Assembly (NCBI RefSeq): GCF_002899455.1
Contig: NZ_PPFB01000001.1
Span: 6,168,001-6,232,000 of the forward strand
Reading direction: 5' to 3'
DNA length: 64,000 nucleotides
From: Streptomyces sp. DH-12
GTDB lineage: Bacteria > Actinomycetota > Actinomycetes > Streptomycetales > Streptomycetaceae
Below, piece by piece: positions 1 through 7,965 of the stretch (position 1 is its first letter; each line of letters begins with the position of its first letter). The translations under genes were made by a program, and so were the position numbers. The notes beneath the pieces were generated by a model. It searched no databases and was not told the origin of the DNA. It was given only the letters and a program-made list of their open reading frames with translations.

Positions 1-152
1 TCACGGAGGCCGCCCAGCGGGCGCTGGACCCCAAGGTGCGGCGCCGCAACATCATTCTGACCTCGGTCGGCCTGGTGGTCGTGGCCGCGCTGGCCGGCTT
101 CTACCTGTGGAAGTTCGGTCTGCAGATGCCCTGGAAGATCAAGGACCAGTGA
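1..152 (+). CDS. C-terminal end of a small membrane protein (partial)
   Basis: An open frame enters from the left edge (codons in phase with base 3) and ends at TGA 150-152, giving the last 49 residues of a protein. A basic stretch (KVRRRN) precedes one hydrophobic helix of about 20 residues and a short basic tail ending KIKDQ. This looks like the last membrane segment of an integral membrane protein with a positively charged C terminus. The family cannot be named from this fragment. It is followed by a tRNA-Val gene on the same strand. Confidence 0.7.
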   Translation, partial: TEAAQRALDPKVRRRNIILTSVGLVVVAALAGFYLWKFGLQMPWKIKDQ

Positions 153-231
153 CGGGCGCCGGGGGTCGGGCCGCCTGGTCCCCGGTGGTCACGGGCACCC
201 CCTGACATGGGGTAATGTTCTTCCTGCGCCC

Positions 232-303
232 GGGCGATTAGCTCAGTGGGAGAGCGCTTCGTTCACACCGAAGAGGTCACTGGTTCGAACCCAGTATCGC
301 CCA
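232..303 (+). tRNA. tRNA-Val (anticodon CAC), copy 1
   Basis: The cloverleaf is complete: acceptor stem GGGCGAT (232-238) pairs with ATCGCCC (296-302), the anticodon stem CTTCG/CGAAG encloses TTCACAC with anticodon CAC, and the T-arm contains GGTTCGAACCC. The discriminator is A303 and CCA is not encoded. It reads GTG valine codons. A TAATGT hexamer at 213-218 is a possible -10. The gene is identical to the copy at 7796-7867. Confidence 0.95.
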
Positions 304-310
304 CCGGATC

Positions 311-347
311 AAGCGGTCCGGCTCACCGACAGTGAGCCGGACCGCTT
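311..347 (+). terminator. Strong hairpin behind tRNA-Val copy 1
   Basis: A perfect 16-bp inverted repeat (AAGCGGTCCGGCTCAC and its complement) with a five-base loop CGACA lies 8 bp after the tRNA. It has no long T-run, which is usual for Streptomyces terminators. The stretch 348-575 after it holds no gene that I can support. Confidence 0.75.
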
Positions 348-575
348 CGTCGTGTGCGACAGGGCGCTCCCGCTTCGGCCCCCACGCCGTTCCGCTTCGC
401 CCGCGTTCACCCAACCGTGACCTTCCGCGCGGCCCGCCGCGGCCGCCGCCGCGTTGTTCGGCCGGTCGGTCGCGGGCGCGGGGACCTGCCGCTTTCCCTC
501 CCGGCCCGGATCTTCGCCGGACGCACCCGTCGCCACGCCCCCGCGAGGGCCCGCCATCAATTCCTGTCCGAATCA

Positions 576-604
576 TTGACGCGCCCATGAGGCCTCCGTA
601 CCTT
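576..604 (+). promoter_or_regulatory. Promoter of the sugar-uptake operon
   Basis: TTGACG (576-581) and TACCTT (599-604) are spaced by 17 bp, a good match to a housekeeping sigma promoter. The predicted start is near 611, about 57 nt upstream of the binding-protein gene. Confidence 0.65.
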
Positions 605-611
605 GTGCCAG

Positions 612-635
612 CAAGCGCTTACTTGAAACGATTCA
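612..635 (+). promoter_or_regulatory. LacI-family operator-like palindromes
   Basis: AAGCGCTT (613-620) is a perfect palindrome. TGAAACGATTCA (624-635) is a near-perfect palindrome around a central CG, the form bound by LacI/GalR regulators. Both sit just downstream of the predicted -10, where a bound repressor would block initiation. No LacI regulator gene is in the window. Confidence 0.55.
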
Positions 636-667
636 CAAGCGGTCGGGAACGTCGCGGGGAGGCTCGT

Positions 668-1957
668 ATGCAGCAGGGCAAGGGTGTGGAGAGGCGGACG
701 GTCCTCAAAGCGGCGGGAGCCTCGCTCGCCGTCACGGGGCTCGGCGCGGCGGCGACCGCCTGCGGTGGCGGAAGCGGTTCCGGAGACGGAACGGTGACGA
801 TCCGTTATGCCTGGTGGGGTGCCGAGGACCGGGCGCGGCGCATCAACAGGACCATCGATCTCTTCGAGAAGAAGCACCCGAAGATCAAGGTCAAAACCGA
901 CTTCCAGCCGTACACGGATTTCTGGAAGAAGTTCAACACACAGGCCTCCGGCGGGAATCCGCCGGACGTCTTCCAGAATGCCATCGGATTCCTCCGTAAA
1001 TACGACGCGAAGAATGTGCTCCTCGATCTCCATGAGCAGGTGAAGGCCGGCAACCTGCGGATGGAGGGCTTCCGGGCGGGCCTGGAGAAGTTCGGCGAGA
1101 TCGACGGCAGACTTCTCGGCGTGCCCGTGGGTTCCAACTCGATGGCCCTCGTCATCGACAAGCCCGTCTACGCCCGCGCCGGGATCACGCCCGAAATGGG
1201 CTGGACGTGGGACGACTTCGACGAGGCGTTGACGCGGGTGCGCGACCGGGCGGGCCGGGCCGGCGACAGCGGCATGTACGGCGTCATGTACCTCTACGAC
1301 CTGTACCTGCGTCAGAACGGCACGGCGTTCTTCACCGAGGACGGTCTCGGTTTCACCGAGGCGGACCTGACCCGGTGGTGGACGAAGGCGGAGAAGGGCG
1401 TGAAGTCCGGCCTCTTCGCCGACCCCAAGAAGGTCGCGCAGATCAAGCCCAAGTCGGCGCTCTCCGCCGAACTCGCGGGCAGCGAGTTCACCTGGGACAA
1501 CTTCACCGTCCGCTACACCTCCGAGGGCAGGAGCGAGTACGGACTCGCGCCCATCCCCACCACCGACGGAAAGCGGACCGGCCAGTACCTCGGCTCGCTG
1601 ATGCTCAGCGCCTCCCGGCGCACCCAGCACCCGGTGGAGGTCGCGAAGTTCATCGACTTCATGGTGCACGACCCCGAGGTCGCCACGATCATGGGCTACG
1701 ACCGCGGTGTGCCCGCCACCACGGCCCAGTACGAGGCGTACCGGCCCACCGACCCGGTGAACAAGGCGATCGCCGCCTACGAGGAGTCCCTCGTCGAGGC
1801 GGGCGTGCTGGAGCCCATCACCCCGCACCCGAACGGCGCCGACATCTGCGAGGCCGCGTTCCTGCGCATCGGCGAGGAGCTGGGGCTGGGCAAGCGGTCG
1901 GTGGCCGACGCCGTCGAGCAGTTCTTCAACGAGTCGAAGACCGCCCTCAGCGGCTGA
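668..1957 (+). CDS. Extracellular sugar-binding lipoprotein of an ABC transporter
   Basis: A 429-residue family 1 extracellular solute-binding protein. It should capture an oligosaccharide outside the membrane and deliver it to the two permeases downstream. The N terminus has a twin-arginine motif (RRTVLK at 9-14), a hydrophobic stretch and a lipobox-like ATAC with Cys32, so it is probably a Tat-exported lipoprotein. The mature part begins VTIRYAWWG and contains NPPDVFQ, typical of this family. The ATG at 668 is chosen because an upstream in-frame extension would precede the signal peptide and overlap the promoter. Substrate specificity cannot be read from the sequence; the neighbouring rhamnogalacturonan-lyase-like gene suggests pectin oligosaccharides (inference). 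Confidence 0.9.
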   Translation: MQQGKGVERRTVLKAAGASLAVTGLGAAATACGGGSGSGDGTVTIRYAWWGAEDRARRINRTIDLFEKKHPKIKVKTDFQPYTDFWKKFNTQASGGNPPDVFQNAIGFLRKYDAKNVLLDLHEQVKAGNLRMEGFRAGLEKFGEIDGRLLGVPVGSNSMALVIDKPVYARAGITPEMGWTWDDFDEALTRVRDRAGRAGDSGMYGVMYLYDLYLRQNGTAFFTEDGLGFTEADLTRWWTKAEKGVKSGLFADPKKVAQIKPKSALSAELAGSEFTWDNFTVRYTSEGRSEYGLAPIPTTDGKRTGQYLGSLMLSASRRTQHPVEVAKFIDFMVHDPEVATIMGYDRGVPATTAQYEAYRPTDPVNKAIAAYEESLVEAGVLEPITPHPNGADICEAAFLRIGEELGLGKRSVADAVEQFFNESKTALSG

Positions 1958-1968
1958 GGGGAAACGCC

Positions 1969-2958
1969 GTGACACACGCCCCTGCGACGGAGGTCCGGGC
2001 GAAGGATCCCGGGCCGCGGCACGGTCCGGACACGCCCCCGCGCCCCGCCGCCCCGAAGCGGCGGGGCCGTCGGGAGAACCTGGCCGGCTACCTCTTCATG
2101 TCCCCGTGGATCGCCGGGTTCCTGCTGCTGACGGCGGGCCCGATGGCCGCCTCGCTGTACTTCGCCTTCACCGACTACAACCTGTTCGACGCCCCGCGCT
2201 GGATCGGCCTGGACAACTTCTCCGAGATGTTCGCCGACCCGCGCTGGCGCCACTCGGTGCGCGTCACTCTCTGGTACGTCGTCGTCGGCACGCCGGTCAA
2301 GCTGCTCGTCGCCCTCGGTGTGGCCCTGCTGCTCGCGCAGAAGCGGCGCGGGCAGGCCTTCTACCGGGCCGCCTTCTACGCGCCGTCGCTGATCGGGGCC
2401 AGCGTCTCCGTCGCCATCGTCTGGAAGGCGATCTTCTCGGACGACGCCGTCGTCGACCGGACGCAGCAGGTGTTCGGCATCGACGCCGGCGGCTGGACCG
2501 GCGATCCGGACCTCATCATCTACAGCCTGGTCGCCCTGACGGTCTGGCAGTTCGGCGCGCCGATGGTCATCTTCCTGGCCGGGCTGAAGCAGGTGCCGCG
2601 CGAGCTGTACGAGGCGGCCGACGTGGACGGGGCCGGCACCCTGCGGCAGTTCTGGAACATCACCCTGCCGATGATCTCGCCGGTGCTGTTCTTCAACGTC
2701 CTGCTGGAGACGATCCACTCGTTCCAGATCTTCAGCTCCGCCTACATCATCGGCGGCGGCGCCGGCGGCAACGCCTGCGGTCCGGCGGACGGATCCATGG
2801 TCTACACCTGCTACCTGTACGTCCAGGGCTTCGAGAACAGCCGGATGGGCCTGGCCTCCGCCATGGCGTGGATGCTGCTGGTCGCGGTCGCCCTGGTCAC
2901 GGCGGTGCTGTTCTGGTCGCAGAAGCGCTGGGTGCACTACGAGGAGGGCGGCCGATGA
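1969..2958 (+). CDS. Carbohydrate ABC transporter permease, MalF type
   Basis: A 329-residue inner-membrane permease of the MalF/UgpA type with about six membrane helices. The N-terminal 40 residues are Pro/Arg-rich and cytoplasmic, and the first helix begins near NLAGYLFMSPW. The EAA loop that contacts the ATPase is visible as ELYEAADVDGAG followed by FWNITLPMISP. It starts with GTG 1969, behind a GAGGGGA ribosome site and 11 bp after the binding-protein stop, so the two are cotranscribed. Its stop overlaps the next start (ATGA). No ATP-binding subunit is encoded nearby; in streptomycetes such transporters commonly share MsiK (known for the family, inferred here). Confidence 0.92.
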   Translation: MTHAPATEVRAKDPGPRHGPDTPPRPAAPKRRGRRENLAGYLFMSPWIAGFLLLTAGPMAASLYFAFTDYNLFDAPRWIGLDNFSEMFADPRWRHSVRVTLWYVVVGTPVKLLVALGVALLLAQKRRGQAFYRAAFYAPSLIGASVSVAIVWKAIFSDDAVVDRTQQVFGIDAGGWTGDPDLIIYSLVALTVWQFGAPMVIFLAGLKQVPRELYEAADVDGAGTLRQFWNITLPMISPVLFFNVLLETIHSFQIFSSAYIIGGGAGGNACGPADGSMVYTCYLYVQGFENSRMGLASAMAWMLLVAVALVTAVLFWSQKRWVHYEEGGR

Positions 2959-3845
2959 CCGCACAGGCCACCGACACCACACGCGCCCCGTCGTCGAAGG
3001 GCGCCCTGCGGCGCCGGCTGCCCGGCTCGCTCGCCTGGCACATCGGGGCGCTGGCGCTCCTCGCGGTGATCCTCTACCCGGTGGTGTGGGTCGTCGGCGG
3101 GTCGTTCAAGCGGAGCGAGGACATCGTCGGCAGCCTGGACCTGTTCCCGGCCGACCCGATCGTGTCCAACTACACCAGCCTCGCCGACGGCATCGCGGAC
3201 ATCCCCATCTCCGCCTTCTTCCTCAACTCGCTCTTCCTCGCGGTCGGTTCGGTGATCGGCATCCTGGTCTCCTGCTCGCTCACCGCGTACGCCTTCGCCA
3301 AGATCCGGTTCGCCGGGCGGAACCTGCTCTTCACACTGATGATCGGCACGCTGCTGCTGCCGTACCACGTGCTGCTGATCCCGCAGTACGTGCTGTTCCG
3401 CAACCTGGACATGATCAACACGTACACCCCGCTGCTGCTGGGGAAGTACCTGGCCACGGAGGCGTTCTTCGTCTTCCTGATGGTGCAGTTCATGCGGAAC
3501 CTGCCCCGGGAGCTCGACGAGGCGGCCCGGCTCGACGGCTGCGGGCATCCGCGCATCTACTGGTCGATCGTGCTGCCGCTGTGCCGGCCCGCGCTGATCA
3601 CCAGTGCCATCTTCACCTTCATCAACGCCTGGAACGACTTCATGGGCCCGCTGATCTACCTCAACGAACCCGGCAAGTACACCGTCTCCCTCGGGCTGAA
3701 GATGTTCGTCGACCAGGAAGGGCTCGCCAACTACGGCGGCATGATCGCCATGTCGCTGGTGGCGCTGCTGCCGGTGCTGGCCTTCTTCCTGGCCTTCCAG
3801 CGGTACCTCATCGACGGCATGGCGACCTCCGGACTGAAGGGCTGA
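2955..3845 (+). CDS. Carbohydrate ABC transporter permease, MalG type
   Basis: A 296-residue MalG/UgpE-like permease that would form the heterodimeric channel with the preceding permease. Six hydrophobic segments are visible, the first after residue 30 (IGALALLAVILYPVVWV). The ATPase-contact EAA loop reads ELDEAARLDGCGHPRIYW. It overlaps the upstream gene by four bases, indicating translational coupling. Domain order and length are normal for the family. Confidence 0.92.
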   Translation: MTAQATDTTRAPSSKGALRRRLPGSLAWHIGALALLAVILYPVVWVVGGSFKRSEDIVGSLDLFPADPIVSNYTSLADGIADIPISAFFLNSLFLAVGSVIGILVSCSLTAYAFAKIRFAGRNLLFTLMIGTLLLPYHVLLIPQYVLFRNLDMINTYTPLLLGKYLATEAFFVFLMVQFMRNLPRELDEAARLDGCGHPRIYWSIVLPLCRPALITSAIFTFINAWNDFMGPLIYLNEPGKYTVSLGLKMFVDQEGLANYGGMIAMSLVALLPVLAFFLAFQRYLIDGMATSGLKG

Positions 3846-3850
3846 GTGCG

Positions 3851-4435
3851 GTGACGACGTCCCTGGCACACACCGGGTCGAGGGCCTGGGGGAGGTTCGC
3901 GCTCTTCGCCGAGTGCCTGCTGACCGGCGTGTGGATCGCGCTGGCCGCGCTGCCGCTGGTCACCTACCCCGCCGCGCTGGCGGCGGGGGCCCGGCACCTG
4001 CGCCGCCACCTCGCCCATGAGCAGGGCGGATGGCGGGAGTTCACGGCCGATTTCCGGGTGGCGGTGCGCGGCGGCTGGCTCGTCGGACTCGCCGGGTGGG
4101 CGGCCGTCGCCGTCGTGTGGACCGACCTGCGCGCCGTGCGGGCGGGGCTGCCGGGCGGTCCGCTGGTCGGGGCCGTCGGGGTGCTCGCGCTCATCGGGGC
4201 GGCCGCCGCGCTGTTGCGCGCGGCGGCGCTGTGGCGCCCCGGCCTCTCCTGGCGGCCGCTCATGGCGCGGGCCGGACGGCACACCGTACGGGACCCCGCC
4301 GGATCCTTCCTGCTCATCGGCGGACTGGCCGTCGCGGGCTGCTCCGCCTGGTTCAGCACCCCTCTCGCGGTCCCCGTGCTGGGGGCCGTCGCGGCGGCCG
4401 CCGTCGCCGTGGAGGAACGTCACCGGCACCGCTGA
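3851..4435 (+). CDS. DUF624 / YesL-like membrane protein
   Basis: A 194-residue membrane protein with about four to five hydrophobic segments, starting at GTG 3851, five bases after the permease stop. The N-terminal part (FALFAECLLTGVWI, then LPLVTYPAALAAG) resembles the DUF624/YesL family. Those genes often sit beside sugar ABC transporters, for example in the B. subtilis rhamnogalacturonan region. The biochemical role is unknown; an accessory role in transport is an inference from context. The family assignment comes from pattern memory, not a search. Confidence 0.65.
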   Translation: MTTSLAHTGSRAWGRFALFAECLLTGVWIALAALPLVTYPAALAAGARHLRRHLAHEQGGWREFTADFRVAVRGGWLVGLAGWAAVAVVWTDLRAVRAGLPGGPLVGAVGVLALIGAAAALLRAAALWRPGLSWRPLMARAGRHTVRDPAGSFLLIGGLAVAGCSAWFSTPLAVPVLGAVAAAAVAVEERHRHR

Positions 4436-4535
4436 CGGGCGGCGCCCCCTGCCGGGGCGGGCGCTTCGGCGTCACGCCTCCGTCTGTCATGTCCTTGACA
4501 TCGCTGTGCAGTCCTCGCAACGGAAAGGAAGGGCC

Positions 4536-7271
4536 ATGTCCCCCCTCCCCCGCAGATCCCTCATCAAGGCGGCCGCCGCCGCCACAGCCGCCGCCCCGGC
4601 CGGCTGGGCCCTCGGCGAGCGGAACACCGCCGCGGCGCCTGCCGCCGCATCCGCCGGCGCCGGCCCGGTGGCCCTGGACTGGCTGGAGGAGGGCGGCCTG
4701 GGCGCCGCCCCCGGCTCCACCGTCGGCGTCCCCTGGCCCCGCGGCGCCCATCCGGAGGGCCAGACCTTCTCCGTGACGGACGCCGACGGCAACGACGTCC
4801 CCGTCCAGACCTGGCCGCTCGCCCACTGGCCCGACGGCTCCCTCAAGTGGACCGCCCACGCCGTCAGTTCGGGAACCGGTCGGCTCACCCTGAAGGCCGG
4901 TACGCCCGCCGCGCCCGAGAAGAAGGTCACCGTGACCCGGCGCGGCGCCACCGTCACCGTCTCCACCGGCGTCATCACCGCCCGGATCGGCACCACTGGC
5001 GACACCCTCGTCAGGTCGGTCACCCGCGGCTCCACCGAGATCGCCCGCGACGGACGCCTCGTCGTGCTGCGCCAGCCCGAGATCGAGGACGGCGACCGCA
5101 CCACCGTCAGGACCGAGCGGTTCGACGGCACGATCTCCGGCCTCACCGTCGAACAGGACGGCCCCGTCCGGGCGGTCGTCCGCGTCGACGGCACCCACCG
5201 CAAGGGCCGCGACACCCTGCTGCCCTTCTCCGTGCGCCTCTACTTCCACGCGGGAGCCGACTCCTTCCGCATGGTGCACACCGTCACCTACGACGGGAAG
5301 CAGGAACCCGGCCACGCCAAGGGCGACTTCGTGCGCGGCATCGGCGTCCGCTTCTCCGTCCCGCTGCGCGACGCGGCGTACGACCGGCACATCCGGCTCG
5401 GCGGCGAGGGCGACGGACTGCTGCGGGAGGCGGTCAAGGGCATCACCGGACTGCGCCGCGACCCCGGCATCGCCGTGCAGGAGGCCCAGTTCGAGGGCCG
5501 CAAGCTGCCCGACCCGACCACCTGGGACCAGCGCGTCACCAGCCGCCTGCAGTACATCCCCGAATGGGGCGACTACACCCTCTCCCAGCTCTCCGCCGAC
5601 GGCTTCACCGTCCGCAAGCGCACCAGGAAGGGCCACGGCTGGATCGGCGCCGGCGGCGGGCGGCGTGCCTCCGGACTCGGGTACGCCGGCGGCGTCAGCG
5701 GCGGCCTCTCCTTCGGACTGCGCGACTTCTGGGAGAAGTACCCCGCCCAGCTCGACGTCCGGAACGCGCACACCGACGCCGCCGAGGTCACCCTCTGGCT
5801 CTGGTCGCCCGAGGCCCAGCCCATGGACCTGCGCTTCTACCACGACGGCATGGGCCAGGACACCTTCCCCGAACAGCTCGAGGGCCTCAACATCACCTAC
5901 GAGGACTACGAGCCCGGCTTCGGCACCCCCTACGGCATCGCCCGCACCTCCGAGCTGCTGTTCTGGGCCGACGCCGCCACCCCGAGCGCCGAACAGCTCG
6001 CCGCCCGGGCGCGGGCCGTACGGGTGCTGCCGCAGCTCGCCGCGCCGCCCCGGCAGCTGATCGCCGCCGGCGTCTTCGGCAAGGGACTGTTCGCCGAGCC
6101 CGACCGCTCCACCCCCGCCAAGGCGAAGATCGAGGACCACCTCGACTTCCTCTTCACCTACTACAAGGACCAGGTGGAGCAGCGCCGCTGGTACGGCTTC
6201 TGGGACTACGGCGACATCATGCACACCTACGACACCGTCCGGCACCAGTGGCGCTACGACGTCGGCGGCTACGCCTGGGACAACAGCGAACTCTCGCCCG
6301 ACCTGTGGCTCTGGTACGCCTACCTGCGCTCAGGCCGCGCCGACATCTTCCGCTTCGCCGAGGCGATGACCCGCCACACCGGCGAGGTCGACGTCTACCA
6401 CCTCGGCGAGTGGGCCGGGCTCGGCACCCGGCACGGCGTCCAGCACTACGCCGACAGCGCCAAGCAGCAGCGCATCGCCAACACCACCTACCGCCGCTTC
6501 CACTACTTCCTCACCGCCGACGAACGCACCGGCGACCTCATGCACGCCAATGTCGACAGCGACGAGACCTTCCTCGCCCTCGACCCGCTGCGCAAGATCC
6601 GCACCGAGCCGTACACCCCCGACCCGGGCGCCCTGTCCATCGGCTTCGGCACCGACTGGAGCGGCCTGGTCTCCGCCTGGCTCACCGAGTGGGAACGCAA
6701 GGGCCCCAAGTGGGAGAAGGCCCGGGCGCGCGTGCTCTCCACCATGGAGACCATCGCCGCCCAGCCCAACGGCTTCGTCCAGGGCAGCGGCCTGTACGAC
6801 CTCGGCACCGGCCGGTTCGCCGTCGCGGACACGCCGAAGGTCGAGGTGTCCCACCTGTCCGCCGTCTTCGGCCTGAACGAGCTGTGCGCCGAACTGATCG
6901 ACCTCGTCGACATGCCCGAGTTCGAGCAGGCGTACTACGACTACTGCCGCCACTTCAACGCCACCAAGGCGGAGCAGGCCGCACGCTACGGCAGCGACTT
7001 CGGCAGCCTGATCCTCTTCCAGGGCCACTCCCGGCTCGACGCCTACGCCGCCGTCCGGACCGGCGACGAGGCGCTGGCGCAGCGGGCGTGGAAGAAGTTC
7101 TACGACTCCGACGGCTACAAGGAGTCCGCGCCCTGGACGACCGAGAAGGTGAGCGGCCCCACCGCCCTGGTCGCCGGCGGCGAGGCCCCCTGGGTCTCCA
7201 CCAACGACACCGCCCTCTACGCACTCGCCGCCATCGAGAACCTCGCACTCCTGGGAGACCGCATGCCGTGA
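4536..7271 (+). CDS. Secreted exo-rhamnogalacturonan-lyase-like protein
   Basis: A 911-residue exported protein with a twin-arginine signal (RRSLIK at 6-11, then an Ala-rich core). The mature part starts with a beta-rich domain (VPWPRGAHPEG, PLAHWPDGSLKW). A long middle region is rich in aromatic residues (RRWYGFWDYGDIMHTYD, GGYAWDNSELSPDLWLWYAYLRSG), and an alpha-barrel-like C-terminal half follows. This layout matches streptomycete proteins annotated as exo-rhamnogalacturonan lyase family (PL26-like). The expected activity is removal of unsaturated disaccharides from the pectin rhamnogalacturonan-I backbone. Its position behind a sugar transporter supports a polysaccharide-use role. The ATG at 4536 directly precedes the Tat signal and has GGAAAGGAAGG upstream. 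Catalytic residues cannot be assigned by eye. Confidence 0.72.
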   Translation: MSPLPRRSLIKAAAAATAAAPAGWALGERNTAAAPAAASAGAGPVALDWLEEGGLGAAPGSTVGVPWPRGAHPEGQTFSVTDADGNDVPVQTWPLAHWPDGSLKWTAHAVSSGTGRLTLKAGTPAAPEKKVTVTRRGATVTVSTGVITARIGTTGDTLVRSVTRGSTEIARDGRLVVLRQPEIEDGDRTTVRTERFDGTISGLTVEQDGPVRAVVRVDGTHRKGRDTLLPFSVRLYFHAGADSFRMVHTVTYDGKQEPGHAKGDFVRGIGVRFSVPLRDAAYDRHIRLGGEGDGLLREAVKGITGLRRDPGIAVQEAQFEGRKLPDPTTWDQRVTSRLQYIPEWGDYTLSQLSADGFTVRKRTRKGHGWIGAGGGRRASGLGYAGGVSGGLSFGLRDFWEKYPAQLDVRNAHTDAAEVTLWLWSPEAQPMDLRFYHDGMGQDTFPEQLEGLNITYEDYEPGFGTPYGIARTSELLFWADAATPSAEQLAARARAVRVLPQLAAPPRQLIAAGVFGKGLFAEPDRSTPAKAKIEDHLDFLFTYYKDQVEQRRWYGFWDYGDIMHTYDTVRHQWRYDVGGYAWDNSELSPDLWLWYAYLRSGRADIFRFAEAMTRHTGEVDVYHLGEWAGLGTRHGVQHYADSAKQQRIANTTYRRFHYFLTADERTGDLMHANVDSDETFLALDPLRKIRTEPYTPDPGALSIGFGTDWSGLVSAWLTEWERKGPKWEKARARVLSTMETIAAQPNGFVQGSGLYDLGTGRFAVADTPKVEVSHLSAVFGLNELCAELIDLVDMPEFEQAYYDYCRHFNATKAEQAARYGSDFGSLILFQGHSRLDAYAAVRTGDEALAQRAWKKFYDSDGYKESAPWTTEKVSGPTALVAGGEAPWVSTNDTALYALAAIENLALLGDRMP

Positions 7272-7306
7272 CGCACGAGCCGGGCGCGGGCGGGCACACT
7301 CCGTAC

Positions 7307-7756
7307 ATGGACCGGAACCATTACCGCTTCCGCAGTGTGTGGACCCTGTCCGCGCCCGCCGTGACCGTGTACGGCGTACTGGAGCGCATCGAGGACTACC
7401 CCCGGTGGTGGCCGCAGGTGCGGGAGGTCGCCCGCCTCGACGACACCACCGGCATCGTCACGATCCGCTCCGTGCTCCCGTACGACCTGACCTTCACCCT
7501 GCGCGAGGGGCGGCGGGACCGGGAGAGCGGCGTGCTGGAGGCCGGGCTGTCCGGCGACATCGACGGCTGGGCGCGCTGGACCGTCACCGATCTGGGCGCC
7601 CACGGCTGCCTCGCCCACTACGAACAGGAGGTCGACGTCCGGGCGCGGCTGCTGCGCCTGCTGGCCGTGCCCGGACGGCCCCTCTTCCGCGCCAACCACG
7701 CGCTGATGCTGCGGGCCGGCCGGCGCGGACTGGCGGCGCACCTGCGAGCGGTTTGA
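7307..7756 (+). CDS. SRPBCC (START/polyketide-cyclase fold) protein
   Basis: A 149-residue protein whose N-terminal half (FRSVWTLSAPAVTVYGVLERIEDYPRWWPQV) is the standard opening of the SRPBCC fold, a hydrophobic-ligand-binding cavity. The ligand is unknown. The ATG at 7307 is preferred because the family fold starts right after it. A GTG at 7268 would add 13 residues and overlap the upstream stop. CACACT at 7295-7300, six bases before the ATG, could be a weak -10 for a leaderless transcript. It lies between the pectin-lyase-like gene and the second tRNA-Val, and a functional link to sugar use is not evident. Confidence 0.75.
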   Translation: MDRNHYRFRSVWTLSAPAVTVYGVLERIEDYPRWWPQVREVARLDDTTGIVTIRSVLPYDLTFTLREGRRDRESGVLEAGLSGDIDGWARWTVTDLGAHGCLAHYEQEVDVRARLLRLLAVPGRPLFRANHALMLRAGRRGLAAHLRAV

Positions 7757-7782
7757 AGGAAGCGTCCCCGGGCCTGTATGGT
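7753..7782 (+). promoter_or_regulatory. Promoter of tRNA-Val copy 2
   Basis: TTGAAG (7753-7758) and TATGGT (7777-7782) are separated by 18 bp, 13 bp before the mature tRNA 5' end. The -35 overlaps the stop codon of the SRPBCC gene. Confidence 0.55.
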
Positions 7783-7792
7783 TCAGTGCGTT

Positions 7793-7868
7793 CCCGGGCG
7801 ATTAGCTCAGTGGGAGAGCGCTTCGTTCACACCGAAGAGGTCACTGGTTCGAACCCAGTATCGCCCAC
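7793..7868 (+). repeat. 76-bp direct repeat formed by the second tRNA-Val (partner at 229-304)
   Basis: Bases 229-304 and 7793-7868 are identical by direct reading, and the flanks differ on both sides. The repeat brackets 7.5 kb containing the sugar-uptake and lyase genes. Such an arrangement permits loss of the segment by recombination between tRNA copies and resembles a tRNA-associated insertion. No integrase is present. Confidence 0.9.
7796..7867 (+). tRNA. tRNA-Val (anticodon CAC), copy 2
   Basis: Identical in all 72 bases to the tRNA at 232-303: acceptor stem 7796-7802 with 7860-7866, anticodon CAC, discriminator A7867, no encoded CCA. The identity with copy 1 extends three bases upstream and one base downstream (7793-7868), then stops. 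It has its own promoter and terminator, so it should be functional. Confidence 0.95.
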
Positions 7869-7876
7869 GCTCGGGA

Positions 7877-7919
7877 GAGCGACGTGTGTCCGTCCACGAC
7901 GGACCACGTCGCTCTTTTT
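7877..7919 (+). terminator. Intrinsic terminator behind tRNA-Val copy 2
   Basis: GAGCGACGTG plus GTCCGT pair with ACGGAC plus CACGTCGCTC around a short loop with one bulged T, followed by TTTTT (7915-7919). It lies between the tRNA and the convergent exonuclease gene and can serve both directions. Confidence 0.85.
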
Positions 7920-7965
7920 GGTGTCGTGCGCGGCGAAGGCGTCGTCGCGAGCCCGATTCCCCAGG

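Noticed and set aside
277..590. Short frames on both strands just after the first tRNA
   Set aside because: They are Arg/Pro/Ala-rich without start signals. The region holds the tRNA terminator and the sugar-operon promoter.
229..7868. Calling the tRNA-bracketed segment an integrative element
   Set aside because: No integrase, excisionase, replication or transfer gene is present, and both tRNA copies are complete. It is reported only as a direct-repeat-bracketed module.
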